DNA of 64,000 bases from M3007 sp044350415 (GCA_044350415.1 JBILHQ010000003.1:3980-67979); one strand, 5' to 3'. Shown: positions 47,471-57,269, numbered from the stretch's first letter. Made by a program: numbers and translations. Notes: generated by a model from the sequence alone, not told the origin.

Positions 47471-49215
47471 TGAAATCGAGGCTCTTAATTATTTTATTTT
47501 GTTGCATCCCATTATTGTTTCAGGCCCAAAAATATGATAATACCTGGGTCACAGGATATGCCGGAGTTGGTCCACAGTACGGAAATTCATTTTTAACTTT
47601 TACTGATGGGTCTCTGATTATCGACAGTATATATGCGAGTGCTCCTTTTCAGGATAATAATGCTTCATTTTCCAGATTTGATGGACAATTTTTTGCTCAT
47701 TTTAACGGAAATCATATCAGGGATCAATCATTTCTTGGTATGCAGAATGGAACATACTTAAATGAAGAAATTTCCATAAATTACGATATGTCCGATGACG
47801 ACCTTACTCAAGGTGCTATGTTTCTGCCCTATCCCGGCCATCCGGATAGTGTCATGTTGGTATACCTGAGCTCGGAATATTTAGTTGATTCAGGCTTGGT
47901 TACGGATGTTGTAAGTTCAGATATAAGTTATGCAATTATAAAAATGTCCGATAACGATGGAAAAGGCAAAGTCGTTGATCTGAAAAAATCCTTTGTCCAT
48001 GATACTTTACAATTTGGTCATTTGCAGGCCGTAAAACATGCCAATGGCCGTGATTGGTGGATACTGATCATGGAATACAGCGGCAACCGGTTTTACAGGA
48101 TACTTTTCGATACTTTGGGGTTACATACGCCTGAAATACAAAGCATTAGTAAAAAAGTCTATGCTGGGGCCGGCATGAATAAATTCTCTCCTGACGGCAC
48201 AAAATATGTTGGTTATAACGGAGATACTTTTCTCCCTACAGGGTCCTCCATAGATATCTTCGATTTCGACAGGTGTACCGGGCTGTTGTCCAATCAACAA
48301 CAATTTAAAATGAAGGGTGAATACGGTGGCATCGCCATTTCCCCCAATTCCCGTTACCTCTCAGGCATTGGGCGATACTGTTTTTCAATACGATCTCCAA
48401 AGTCAAAATATCTGGGATACCCGTACAATTGTAGCGCTTTATGATGGGTTTGAGGATCCTTTTCAGGTCAAATTTTACCAGTTTCAGTTAGCACCTGACA
48501 ACAAAATCTATATCACGGCTACCACCAGCACACAATACCTGCATGTGATCAATCAACCCGACGAACCCGGACTGAACTGCGACTTCCGGCAGCATGGGGT
48601 TAAATTGTTGAAGTTTTATTACGCTTCCATACCCAATCATCCGAATTATCGCCTTGGTCCGGTCGATGGTTCTTCGTGCGATTCATTGGGCATCGACAAC
48701 CTACCGAAAGCGTGGTACCGCTACGAGCAGGATACCCTCGACCCGCTTCAGGTGTCGTTTCACGACCTGTCATTTTATGAGCCGGGTAGCTGGACGTGGG
48801 ATTTCGGTGACGGTTCGCCGGGCAGCACAGAGCGACATCCCGGCCATCTTTTTGACCACCCCGGCATATACCAGGTTTGTCTGACGGTGAGTAACGGTAA
48901 TGGAACGGATACGCATTGCAAAACGCTTTATTTGGGGGTATCAGCGCAGGAGAACCCTGTTTTGCAAAACCAGATATTAGTGTCCCCCAACCCTTTTACT
49001 GATTTTTTGTCGGTGTCGCTGAGTGCAACACTGCGCAGTCCGGTATTTCATCTGTACGATCTGGCTGGGCGGGAAATCTGTGCATCAAAGATGGAATTGG
49101 GTATTAATGAAGTTAAATTGGGAACACTGGCCCGGGGCTCTATTTTTGGCAGGTGTGTTCGGGGACAGAAGTGGTAAAGACAGGGAAAATAGTGAAGGCG
49201 GGGAAAGGGCAGTAG
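47470..49215 (+). pseudogene. PKD-domain T9SS surface protein with two compensating frameshifts
   Basis: The start MKSRLLIILFCCIPLLFQAQ is a signal peptide. A propeller-like part follows (FSPDGTKYVGYNGD, GGIAISPNSRYLS). Near 48362-48366 one extra base shifts the frame; the protein then continues ALGDTVFQYDLQSQNIWD through a PKD domain (SWTWDFGDGSPGSTERHPGH) to the sorting domain (SPNPFTDFLSVSL). Near 49133-49138 one G is missing in a G-run; restoring it gives RGLYFWQVCSGTEVVKTGK and a stop at 49213-49215. The two shifts cancel, so the original frame is regained at the end. Without correction the gene is split. Confidence 0.78.
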
Positions 49216-49244
49216 GCAAATCCGGCTATCTGTCGATCAGAATC

Positions 49245-49285
49245 ATCCTGCGAAGTGACCCACGTCATTTCGCGGGATTTTTTTT
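49245..49285 (+). terminator. Terminator after the PKD/T9SS gene
   Basis: ATCCTGCGAAGTGAC and GTCATTTCGCGGGAT pair over 15 bp with two wobbles around CCAC, followed by eight T. Confidence 0.85.
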
Positions 49286-49321
49286 CAGGTGATCTTTGTA
49301 TCAAATTAAACGATACACACC

Positions 49322-50167
49322 ATGAAAAAGATACTTGTTCCAACGGACTTTTCTGGTAATGCAGGGCACGCATTGGAAGTAGCTGCCACGCTTGCTGCAA
49401 AATACAAGGCTACACTGGTGTTATTACATGCTAATACACAGGCCATTTACGCGCCGCCACTGGCAGAATATGGTAATTCTGTTAGCTTTGACATGATGGA
49501 CTATGCGGCAGCGGCAGCGGAGGAGTTGTATGGCTTAAAAAAGGAACTTATTGCAGATCCGGAGTTTGCCAGTCTTGACATTGAGACAATAGTGGAAGAA
49601 GGTTTTTTATACAGTACTATTGAGCGAATTGCTAAAACAAGTGGGGTGGATCTGATTGTAATGGGAACAAAAGGCGCAACGGGCGCGCTGGAGTTTTTTG
49701 TAGGCTCCAACACAGAGAAAGTAATCCGGGTGTCACCTTGTTCGGTATTGGCAGTGCCTAATGGTGCTACCGAAATATTAGAGATTAAAACGATCGTGTT
49801 GCCCACTACTTTAAGACCTGACCAAGGGAAAGTATTTAACCAATTGGCAGAATGGCAGAAAAAATTCCATTTTGAAGTGAAGGTTTTATACCTGAATAAT
49901 CCTGGAGGATTCAAAGATGATGAAGCCATTCATGCAGCAGCAGATCAAATGGCGGAGAAGGCAGGGCTTAGAAAAACGTCCACTTTTGTTAGTGCCAATA
50001 CTTTTGACGAGGAGGCGGCCATTTTGCAGTTTGCGCGGTTGAACAAAGCAGATATGATTGTTATGGGCACGCACCAACGCCAGGGTCTATCTCACATGTT
50101 GTTTGGCAGCCTGACTGAAGATACCGCAAATCACGCATCAGTACCGGTATTAAGTATACCGATCTGA
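49322..50167 (+). CDS. Tandem-domain universal stress protein
   Basis: This 281-aa cytoplasmic protein has two Usp domains. The first shows MKKILVPTDFSGNAGHALEV and the ATP-binding GTKGATGALEFFVGSNTEKV. The second shows DMIVMGTHQRQGLSHMLFGS and the closing SVPVLSIPI. Such proteins bind nucleotides and respond to stress; no specific partner is visible. A terminator follows at 50208-50248. Confidence 0.92.
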   Translation: MKKILVPTDFSGNAGHALEVAATLAAKYKATLVLLHANTQAIYAPPLAEYGNSVSFDMMDYAAAAAEELYGLKKELIADPEFASLDIETIVEEGFLYSTIERIAKTSGVDLIVMGTKGATGALEFFVGSNTEKVIRVSPCSVLAVPNGATEILEIKTIVLPTTLRPDQGKVFNQLAEWQKKFHFEVKVLYLNNPGGFKDDEAIHAAADQMAEKAGLRKTSTFVSANTFDEEAAILQFARLNKADMIVMGTHQRQGLSHMLFGSLTEDTANHASVPVLSIPI

Positions 50168-50207
50168 TCGATGTAAAAAAATAATTGATGAAGGATTTCG
50201 TAAGCAT

Positions 50208-50248
50208 AATCGCTGGCTGGCAGTAATGTCGCGCCAGCGATTTTTTTT
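50208..50248 (+). terminator. Terminator of the universal stress protein gene
   Basis: AATCGCTGGC (50208-50217) and GCCAGCGATT (50233-50242) pair perfectly, then a T-run. Confidence 0.85.
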
Positions 50249-50258
50249 GGAGCGCCAT

Positions 50259-50350
50259 TCCCGCTCTTCGTTCGGGATGACAATTGTACTGCCGACAGCA
50301 TCGGCGACGGTGTGGCCACCACTTATCCCGCTTTTCATTCGGGATGACAA
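50259..50350. repeat. Two REP-like 25-bp units
   Basis: TCCCGCTCTTCGTTCGGGAT plus GACAA (50259-50283) and TCCCGCTTTTCATTCGGGAT plus GACAA (50326-50350) are direct repeats with a TCCCG/CGGGA stem. Such dispersed palindromic units are common between bacterial genes. Confidence 0.6.
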
Positions 50351-50366
50351 CTGAGTAACAGACAAA

Positions 50367-50404
50367 AAATAAGCCAGCCCGAATCCGGACTGGCTTATTT
50401 TTTT
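50367..50404. terminator. Bidirectional terminator
   Basis: AAATAAGCCAGCCCG and CGGACTGGCTTATTT pair with one mismatch, with T-runs for both strands. It separates the Usp gene from the convergent repeat protein gene. Confidence 0.8.
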
Positions 50405-50422
50405 GTGTGTTTACAGTGGTGA

Positions 50423-51940
50423 TTAATATTTAATCCCCAGCGCTTTCAGTGTAGCGAAATCGAGGTTACCTACTGGCAAACCTTTTTCTTTCTGGAACTT
50501 CGTGAGGGCTGCTTTGGTACGTGCGCCAAGGATATTATCGATTGGGCCCGGATCATAACCTGCTTTCAACAGTGCATCCTGGATTTGACGGATAGTGTAA
50601 CTTGTTACTTTGTCGCCACAAAGAACTTCGCGCCACTCTGTAAAGCCACCTGGTTTAACGAGGGTGCGTTTGTTGACAGTAGCGTATTCCTGTGGGATCA
50701 CTTCAGTAGAAGTAGAAGCAGCAGTTTTTACCATTTTGGTAGTCTGCGTTTTGTATTCAGCCGGAATCATTTCTTCGCGGGTAGTTGCAGGGCTCACCAA
50801 AACCTGTTTGGTAACAGTAGCATATTCAGCAGGCACTGCTTCTTCGCGAACAGTAGCAGGTGTCTTGATCACTTGCGTGCTTACGTTTTTGTATTCAGCG
50901 GGAATAATCTCTTCGCGGGTAGTTGCTGGTGTTTTGATCACCTGAGTCGTTACGTTGGAGTATTCCGCCGCAATGATTTCTTCGCGGGTGGATGCTGGTG
51001 TTTTAACAACGCGGCTGGTAACTGTTTTGTATTCAGCCGGAATGATTTCTTCGCGGGTAGATGCTGGTGTTTTTACCAGACGAACTGTACGGGTACCCAT
51101 TTTAGCAGGCACCTGGATAGTTTTGGTGCAACCTGCGTCTGCAACGCCAGAAGCATCACAACCTTTGTTGACGCGTTTAGTAACCGTTTGGTATTCAGCA
51201 GGAACATCAACGAGACACCATACGAGACAATCGTCTGGGTTGGCGCTCAGACAGTTAGCGTCTGCTTTTTTCTTTACCCATTTTGTGCTGGCTGGTTTTA
51301 CTTCAATGCGCTCTGTAACTGTTTCGAATTTAGGTTGCAACACCTGGATAGTGGTGGTCGCGGCTTCCATTACGTACTGTTCGGATTTAGTTTCATAAAC
51401 CGCAGGCACCTCAATAAGGCGTTTGCTTTCTGGTTTAATCACAATTTTATCCGTTTTTACTTCAAATTCAGCAGGCACGCTGATGAGGCGTTTGGATTCC
51501 GGCTTTACCATGATGCGCTCCGTTTTATTTTCATAAACGGCTGGAACAGCAATAAGGCGTTTGGATTCCGGTTTCACCATAATGCGCTCCGATTTGGTTT
51601 CATAAACAGCAGGAACAGTGGTGATGCGTTTGCTGGCAGCTTTAACTACGATCTGCTCCGATTTAGTATCATACTTAGCAGGAACAGGAATTAAACGCTT
51701 GCCGGCGGCTTTCACTTCCACCTGCTCCGATTTAGTTTCGTAAATCGCTGGTTTAACAATCGTTTTTACACCAGCAGGTTTTACAACCACCTGTTCAGTA
51801 GTAACTTTAAATTCATCCGGGATCAAGCATTTTGCATAGCATTTGCCGGGCTGAGCATTTGGAATTTGCTCGCCAAGCTGTGCAAAAGCAGAAAAGGTAA
51901 TGCCCAGAAAAAGGGGGAGGAGAATCTTAAATTTTCCCAT
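50423..51940 (-). CDS. Secreted 23-residue-repeat protein with C-terminal peptidoglycan-binding domain
   Basis: This 505-aa protein has a signal peptide (ILLPLFLGITFSAFAQ). It carries two blocks of 23-residue repeats. The first has about seven units like KRLIAVPAVYENKTERIMVK. After a Cys-containing joint (ANCLSANPDDCLVWCLVDVP, KGCDASGVADAGC), the second has about seven units like TREEIIPAEYKTVTSRVVKT. The C-terminal ~60 residues (TIRQIQDALLKAGYDPGPID to ATLKALGIKY) form a PG_binding_1 domain. It should be periplasmic, tied to the cell wall, with an extended repeat fibre. The DNA repeats produce long frames on the other strand that are not genes. Confidence 0.88.
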   Translation of the reverse strand: MGKFKILLPLFLGITFSAFAQLGEQIPNAQPGKCYAKCLIPDEFKVTTEQVVVKPAGVKTIVKPAIYETKSEQVEVKAAGKRLIPVPAKYDTKSEQIVVKAASKRITTVPAVYETKSERIMVKPESKRLIAVPAVYENKTERIMVKPESKRLISVPAEFEVKTDKIVIKPESKRLIEVPAVYETKSEQYVMEAATTTIQVLQPKFETVTERIEVKPASTKWVKKKADANCLSANPDDCLVWCLVDVPAEYQTVTKRVNKGCDASGVADAGCTKTIQVPAKMGTRTVRLVKTPASTREEIIPAEYKTVTSRVVKTPASTREEIIAAEYSNVTTQVIKTPATTREEIIPAEYKNVSTQVIKTPATVREEAVPAEYATVTKQVLVSPATTREEMIPAEYKTQTTKMVKTAASTSTEVIPQEYATVNKRTLVKPGGFTEWREVLCGDKVTSYTIRQIQDALLKAGYDPGPIDNILGARTKAALTKFQKEKGLPVGNLDFATLKALGIKY

Positions 51941-52064
51941 AACAAAATAATTTCAGTTTAATAATTATGTAATTTGTTTTGTTTAGATGATTTTTTAAAT
52001 CACGCAAAAGTACGAAAGATAACTATGCAAGTGTTAAAAAATGCTTTAAATTTAAGTAAATGAC

Positions 52065-53276
52065 TCAAATTAACTTTGGATAGGCGATAAAATATTTGGT
52101 GACAAGTTGGGTATACAGCGGAACATCGGAACACTCGCTGACGGGTTTTACAGTGCCATCTTTAAAAAGGATATAAATAGGTTCTTTGGCTTCATTATAT
52201 GCCTGGTTACTTTCCTGTCCTTCAAAAAGCAAATAGTCAACCGGGAAGGGTTCTTTGATGAGTAGTTGCAACCGTTGACTGATCTCCGTCTTATAATCCA
52301 GGGCAAAAGGTTGAGTCCGCCATTCTAACCTGTACAACCGGCGGTGTAAAAGTCCTGCTGCCAGTGTGCGTAATACAATATCATCGGATTCCGCCCAGTA
52401 TTTCATAGCGGCTGCAATATCCGAATCGTCTAATTTAGCATAACGCAGCAGCAGCTCCGCTTCTTCGGTGGGCTGGCCGGATTTTCGGTGTAAGAACCAG
52501 GACAAATCGGGGGTGGCAAATACTTTTTTTCCCTGTAATGCCAGTTCGCGGGCTCTTCGCAGGGCATTGATGAGCATTTGTTCGGCGGCTACATTGGTTT
52601 TGTGCAGGTAAACCTGCCAATACATTAGCCGGCGGGCAATCAGAAACTTCTCGATGCTGTAAATCCCTTTTTCTTCCACCACCAACTGGCCTTCATGTAC
52701 ATCGAGCATTTTAATAATCCGGTCGTAGCCAATGACGCCTTCGCTCACGCCGGTGAAAAAGCTGTCGCGGTTGAGGTAATCCATGCGGTCCATATCCAAT
52801 TGGCCGGATACCAATTGGTGTAAAAATGGTTTTTCATGATACTGATCCGAAAAAATGGCTATCGCAAGTGTTAAACGTCCGTTGAATTCCAGGTTAAGGG
52901 TCTCCATAAACATGCTGGAAAGTGTCTCATGGTGAAAGTCGACAATAGTGTGCTCCAAGGCATGAGAATAAGGGCCATGACCGATATCGTGCAGTAAAAT
53001 GGCTATACATACTGCTTCAGCCTCTTCTTCTGTAATGACCGTGTCTTTAAACCGCAAGGTTTCGATCGCCAGTTGCGTGAGGTGAAGGGCACCCAAAGCA
53101 TGGTGAAACCGGGTGTGCAGCGCGCCAGGATACACATAATGCGCCAATCCTGTCTGCCGGATTCGCCGCAGGCGCTGGAACCACGGATGATCAATGAGCT
53201 GCAACAGTATTCCTTTGGGCACCGCAATAAACCCATATACAGGGTCATTAAATATCTTTTGTTTAGTCGAAGGCAT
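52065..53276 (-). CDS. HD-domain phosphohydrolase (dGTPase/SAMHD1-like)
   Basis: This 403-aa protein shows the HD metal site: His58/59 in TRFHHALGALH, His96-Asp97 in LLHDIGHGPYSHALEH, and a later Asp in SGQLDMDRMDYLNRDS. The start segment KIFNDPVYGFIAVPKGILLQLIDHPWFQRLRRIRQTG is typical of the bacterial HD superfamily related to dGTP triphosphohydrolases and SAMHD1. It probably hydrolyses (d)NTPs or nucleotide monophosphates. Length is normal. Confidence 0.9.
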   Translation of the reverse strand: MPSTKQKIFNDPVYGFIAVPKGILLQLIDHPWFQRLRRIRQTGLAHYVYPGALHTRFHHALGALHLTQLAIETLRFKDTVITEEEAEAVCIAILLHDIGHGPYSHALEHTIVDFHHETLSSMFMETLNLEFNGRLTLAIAIFSDQYHEKPFLHQLVSGQLDMDRMDYLNRDSFFTGVSEGVIGYDRIIKMLDVHEGQLVVEEKGIYSIEKFLIARRLMYWQVYLHKTNVAAEQMLINALRRARELALQGKKVFATPDLSWFLHRKSGQPTEEAELLLRYAKLDDSDIAAAMKYWAESDDIVLRTLAAGLLHRRLYRLEWRTQPFALDYKTEISQRLQLLIKEPFPVDYLLFEGQESNQAYNEAKEPIYILFKDGTVKPVSECSDVPLYTQLVTKYFIAYPKLI

Positions 53277-53525
53277 GGAGAAGTTTTTAATGTTTAATGT
53301 TCAATTTTTGGGGCACTGGTTCAATTACAGTATCCTTGGTCGAAGATGGGGTGAAACAGCCGAATTTGTCATGCCAGTACCCTTTTTTCTGAAAATAAGG
53401 AGAGGGCCGAATGAAATTCAGATTCAGAAATACCCCTGAAAATAGAGGACAAATTTACATAAACCCCATCAGATGGCCCGGGTGCTTCCACAGAAACAAC
53501 GCTATTAAATTTTATTCAATTAAAT
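53277..53525. other. Gene-free stretch before the tRNA
   Basis: About 250 bp between the HD gene start and the tRNA promoter hold no gene or repeat that I can support. Confidence 0.4.
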
Positions 53526-53558
53526 TTTGGTAATTATCGAGGAATGGTAGTACCTTTG
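53526..53558 (+). promoter_or_regulatory. tRNA promoter
   Basis: TTTG (53526-53529) and TACCTTTG (53551-53558) are 21 bp apart, a textbook Bacteroidota promoter 18 bp before the tRNA. Confidence 0.75.
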
Positions 53559-53576
53559 CCCCCGCTTTTGAAAGAT

Positions 53577-53650
53577 GGCGCGGTAGCTCAGTCGGTTAGA
53601 GCATGCGATTCATAATCGCAAGGTCAGGAGTTCAAGTCTCCTTCGCGCTA
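53577..53650 (+). tRNA. tRNA-Met (anticodon CAT)
   Basis: This 74-nt cloverleaf has acceptor GGCGCGG/TCGCGCT plus discriminator A, anticodon stem TGCGA/TCGCA with loop TTCATAA (CAT), and T-arm AGGAG-TTCAAGT-CTCCT. It lacks the C1:A72 mismatch and the G-C pairs of initiator tRNA, so it is elongator Met, or Ile2 if the C is lysidine-modified. CCA is not encoded. Confidence 0.93.
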
Positions 53651-53656
53651 CAAAAT

Positions 53657-53727
53657 CAGTCTTAAATTAAAAAGTCCGCAGCATACTCAGGTATGCTACG
53701 GACTTTTTGCTTTAAGACTGATCAGTC
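53657..53727. terminator. Very long bidirectional hairpin between tRNA and response regulator gene
   Basis: Arms of about 30 bp (53657-53686 and 53691-53720) pair with few mismatches around TCAG. Core pairs include AAAGTCCG/CGGACTTT and AGCATAC/GTATGCT. An outer GACTGATCAGTC palindrome reaches the stop of the minus-strand gene. Confidence 0.85.
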
Positions 53728-54455
53728 TACGCCACCATATCTTTTACCAGCAACCGGAATCCATTGCCGTGAATGTTGGCAATCTCGATGGAAGTATCTT
53801 TAGACAGGTATTTGCGGAGTTTTGTCACGAAAACGTCCATTGAGCGGGCGGTAAAATAATTATCGTCGTTCCATATCTTAATCAGTGCCTCCGATCGCGG
53901 CATCACATCATTAAGGTATTTACAGAATAATTTTAGCAATTCAGCCTCTTTTGGACTCAATTTCCACTGGTTTTCTTCTCCTTCTTCCCCGGCGGTAAAA
54001 GTGAGAATCCGCAAAGGATAATTGAAATGGTATTTGCCAAATGAAAATTCGCGTTGTTCGTCGCGCGGATCGGGTGCTTTGGCAGAGCGTTTCAGGATAG
54101 CCTGAATGCGGTAAAGCAACTCTTCAGAATTGAAAGGTTTGGGAATATAATCATCGGCACCCATTTTGAAGCCGTTGAGTACATCCTCTTTCATTGTTTT
54201 TGCAGTCAAAAAAATGATCGGAACCTCCTGGTTGCGTTCCCGCACCTCTTTCGCTAAGGTGAATCCGTCCTTACGGGGCATCATCACATCAAAAATACAC
54301 AAGTCATATGGGCTTTTCTTAAAAGCTTCCAGCCCTAAAACACCATCGGTAGCTAAGGTTACGGAATAGTCGTGCATTTCCAAATAGGAGCGAAGGACAT
54401 CTCCAAAGTTTTGGTCATCTTCAACCAGCAATATTTTGTAGTTGGCATTAGACAT
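53727..54455 (-). CDS. OmpR-family response regulator (RprY-like)
   Basis: This 242-aa regulator has a receiver domain with LLVEDDQNF, phospho-acceptor Asp56 in CIFDVMMP and Lys106 in YIPKPF, then an OmpR-type winged helix (WKLSPKEAELLKLFCKYLND, RSMDVFVTKLRKYLSKDTSIEIANIHGNGFRL). No histidine kinase gene lies next to it in the window, so its partner must be elsewhere. The upstream spacer (54456-54686) is AT-rich, with a palindrome around 54606-54634 (ATAAATATATTT arms). Confidence 0.94.
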   Translation of the reverse strand: MSNANYKILLVEDDQNFGDVLRSYLEMHDYSVTLATDGVLGLEAFKKSPYDLCIFDVMMPRKDGFTLAKEVRERNQEVPIIFLTAKTMKEDVLNGFKMGADDYIPKPFNSEELLYRIQAILKRSAKAPDPRDEQREFSFGKYHFNYPLRILTFTAGEEGEENQWKLSPKEAELLKLFCKYLNDVMPRSEALIKIWNDDNYFTARSMDVFVTKLRKYLSKDTSIEIANIHGNGFRLLVKDMVA

Positions 54456-54686
54456 ACGTTCGATTGAGCTTGATTAATAATGAACTGAAATCTGTTTGTG
54501 GGAAATGGGTAGCCAGACTTAAACACAGGAATTGGAAGTGCCAGACTAAATACTTCTTCTTTTAACGAAAAAAAAGAGTAAAAGCGTATAAAGGGATCTG
54601 GAAGATAAATATATTTGTTAAAAATATATTTATAGTAAATTGATTATTAAATTTTTATAAAACATAGTGAGGTTTCATTATTACGT

Positions 54687-57146
54687 CTACAGGGTAAATT
54701 TCAAACTTAACCTGGGCGTGAAATTGCGAAACTCCTTTATGTCATGCAGGTAGCCCCACCTGTAATAAACCGCCGCACCAACACCAATCCAGCCAAGGTT
54801 GACATAATTGAACCGCAATAAATTGTCGACTTTCACACCTGATTCAAAAAATGGTTTTTGTACGCTCAGAAACCCAATGCCCTGATGCAGTTCAGGTTTG
54901 GCCAAATCGCCCCAGCACACGTTTTGAAGGATGGACAAAAATGGCGCAGAACGCTTCTTTTGGTATAAAATAGGGCCAATTTCCTGCGCAAGGTAAAGGT
55001 TGGCATACCGGTTATGGAGCAACAAGGTATCGGGTAATGATTGAAAGGTTTCATTCACTGCCAGTAAGGCAAATCCACCGCCAATTTGGTTGAGGGTAAA
55101 AAGTTTGGATAACGGAGTTGTCGCACTGGCTATTCCCCCCTCCAGCCGCCATTTAAAGTAACCTGTTTTTCTGATAAAAACGGATTGATAAACGGTTGCA
55201 AGCACCCGGTTGTAAGATGCCGTTCCGTTACCATGGGTATACGCCAGTTCCAGCACAGGCCATCGTTGAATGGTCGATGAGTTTCCTATAAAACTTCGGA
55301 TTTGTTCGCCGCGTGCGAACCGCAGGAAGGCAGTGGCTTCCCTGAACTGAAACCGCGTGGCTTCGGCGGGGTTCAGGTATGCATAATTATAACTGGCAGG
55401 GGAAATATTCTGGTGTCGAACGGTAATGGAACCGGAAATGCTTTGCGACAACCGCGAAGACAACCGGAGCGATATTTCCCGGATAAAGTCCATTCTTTGA
55501 GCGTAAAGGCTGCGGTCTAAAAAGGCGGGTGAATTTAATTCATAAGCGGTGCCGGGCTCCAGGAGGTCATTTTGTGCGTCCAATCGGAGATGCGTTTGCA
55601 TTTCCCGGTGTATTCGCCAAAGGAGATAGACATTTTCTTTCAGGCGTTTATCATTAGTACCGTAGCCAATACCAGCACCCCATTCCAAATGCCTGGATTT
55701 TCCCAAAGGGCGCGATTGAGCGTTGGTCAATCCTATGCCCAAACGGGTACGCTCATAGTCATTAAATTGAATCAGGCTGCTGAGCCGGATTCCAATATCC
55801 TTTTTCAGGGGCCAAACCCCTGTGCGGAATGCACTCAATACTTTTGATACCCGGTCAAAATTGTTTTTCTGGCCCAAACTATCAATAAAGGCATAAGTGT
55901 TTAATTCCTGGGCACTCAATGGGGTCGATTGGCGCCAGGGAGCCCACCGGAGGGTATCGCGGCTGGAAGCATCCTTTTCCATCAACAGCGGCTGCTCGGC
56001 ATTGAAATCACGAATATTCAGGTTGGCATCCATGTGAATATCAGAGATATAACTCAGGCCATGCGTGCTCAGGCCCATACCTGGTTCGGGATAACGTGCT
56101 GCATGGATTTCAAAATTCAATTGTTCCGGGAACCATTGTCCGCCTTCAGCCCGGCCATTTCCGGGAATAAACCGGTACGCCTGCTCTATATTCATATCGA
56201 GGTTTTCATTGCCAAATGCAGGGTGCGCAATCACGTGTTTTACCGCATAAAAGTGGGAATGAACATGCAAAACACCTTGTAATGCCATGAATATTTTGCC
56301 TTTTTTGGGTTTAAAGGCAATTACCCATACCGTGTCGGTACCATCATATAAGGTATCCTTCATTTGGAATGCATATCGCTGGTCGCTTCCCGGACTGATG
56401 GGATTCAGGAATTTTTTATCGAGTACAGACAAGTAATCGCCATAAAATGAGAAAGGCTGGACGGAATTGGCCAGCGCAACCATCTCCGCATTTTTAAATC
56501 CGCTTACCCGATTGAGGAGTATTCGTTCCTGCAACTGATAAGGCGCAAGGAAACTACGTTCGGTAACGGTTTCCATCATAAAGAGGTGCCGTTCCTGTCG
56601 TTTCACTTCTTCCCTGCTGAAAATATCCAGTGCTTTTTGGGACTTGTTTCCTTCCTCAAATACTTGTCGGTTGAGCAAGGTTTCAAAATATATTTTATTG
56701 TAAGTTTTGCATTGGTAAGATCCTTTCCACTCCGGATTATTTCTGTGTCTGTTGGCTACCGCCTTTCGAATAATGATATCGGCGGGGTTTTCGCCAGCAA
56801 TGATATCCACACCGGTCAGTGAATTATCCGCTACCTGGAGTTCAATGATGCATTCCGGGGCCGGCCATTTTTTTACCTCCCCGGCAGTAAATACCTTTTC
56901 CTGAAACCCAACATACCGAAAAGTGATGGATTGCAATGGCCCGTTTACCGAAACACTGAAATGCCCTTCCACATCTGTAAAACCTATGCTGCGGGTATCT
57001 GCCTGGGCAATAACACTGACAAATGCCAATGATTCCCCGTCGGGTGCCACCACTTTACCTGTATAAGTCACTTGTGCAGCTCCGGAAACAGTGCATACCA
57101 CCGCAATCAGTAATGTAAAGAGAAACTCCTTTGGCCAATAAAGCAT
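54687..57146 (-). CDS. DUF5686 outer-membrane protein with carboxypeptidase-like regulatory domain
   Basis: This 819-aa protein has a signal peptide (FLFTLLIAVVCTVSGAAQ). Next is a CarboxypepD_reg-like domain (TYTGKVVAPDGESLAFVSVIAQ to FRYVGFQEKVF, about 27-100), then the DUF5686 body (ADIIIRKAVANRHRNNPEW, YQCKTYNKIYFE) and a C-terminal beta-barrel ending in NFTPRLSLKFTL. These are abundant Bacteroidota outer-membrane proteins resembling TonB-dependent receptors without plug; function unknown. It is divergent from sbcD. Confidence 0.9.
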   Translation of the reverse strand: MLYWPKEFLFTLLIAVVCTVSGAAQVTYTGKVVAPDGESLAFVSVIAQADTRSIGFTDVEGHFSVSVNGPLQSITFRYVGFQEKVFTAGEVKKWPAPECIIELQVADNSLTGVDIIAGENPADIIIRKAVANRHRNNPEWKGSYQCKTYNKIYFETLLNRQVFEEGNKSQKALDIFSREEVKRQERHLFMMETVTERSFLAPYQLQERILLNRVSGFKNAEMVALANSVQPFSFYGDYLSVLDKKFLNPISPGSDQRYAFQMKDTLYDGTDTVWVIAFKPKKGKIFMALQGVLHVHSHFYAVKHVIAHPAFGNENLDMNIEQAYRFIPGNGRAEGGQWFPEQLNFEIHAARYPEPGMGLSTHGLSYISDIHMDANLNIRDFNAEQPLLMEKDASSRDTLRWAPWRQSTPLSAQELNTYAFIDSLGQKNNFDRVSKVLSAFRTGVWPLKKDIGIRLSSLIQFNDYERTRLGIGLTNAQSRPLGKSRHLEWGAGIGYGTNDKRLKENVYLLWRIHREMQTHLRLDAQNDLLEPGTAYELNSPAFLDRSLYAQRMDFIREISLRLSSRLSQSISGSITVRHQNISPASYNYAYLNPAEATRFQFREATAFLRFARGEQIRSFIGNSSTIQRWPVLELAYTHGNGTASYNRVLATVYQSVFIRKTGYFKWRLEGGIASATTPLSKLFTLNQIGGGFALLAVNETFQSLPDTLLLHNRYANLYLAQEIGPILYQKKRSAPFLSILQNVCWGDLAKPELHQGIGFLSVQKPFFESGVKVDNLLRFNYVNLGWIGVGAAVYYRWGYLHDIKEFRNFTPRLSLKFTL

Positions 57147-57253
57147 TATTGAAAATAGTATAATTCAGTTAGTTAATAAGGATGCGTTTTTCTGGCCTGT
57201 GGTTGTAAGTAACGTTGTTCAAAAAACGAAAAGTTATTTGTTACTTAATGTCT

Positions 57254-57261
57254 TACTTTTG
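57254..57261 (+). promoter_or_regulatory. -7 box TACTTTTG before sbcD
   Basis: TACTTTTG lies 8 bp before the ATG at 57270, implying a short leader. Confidence 0.5.
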
Positions 57262-57269
57262 CCTCAACA

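Noticed and set aside
50585..51694. 369-codon plus-strand frame opposite the 23-residue-repeat gene
   Set aside because: It repeats with the same 69-bp period as the real gene and has an implausible Phe/Cys/Ser-rich composition; antisense artefact.
50600..51760. Regular 69-bp DNA repeats that could suggest a CRISPR array
   Set aside because: The repeats are in frame, imperfect and contiguous without unique spacers; they encode protein repeats.
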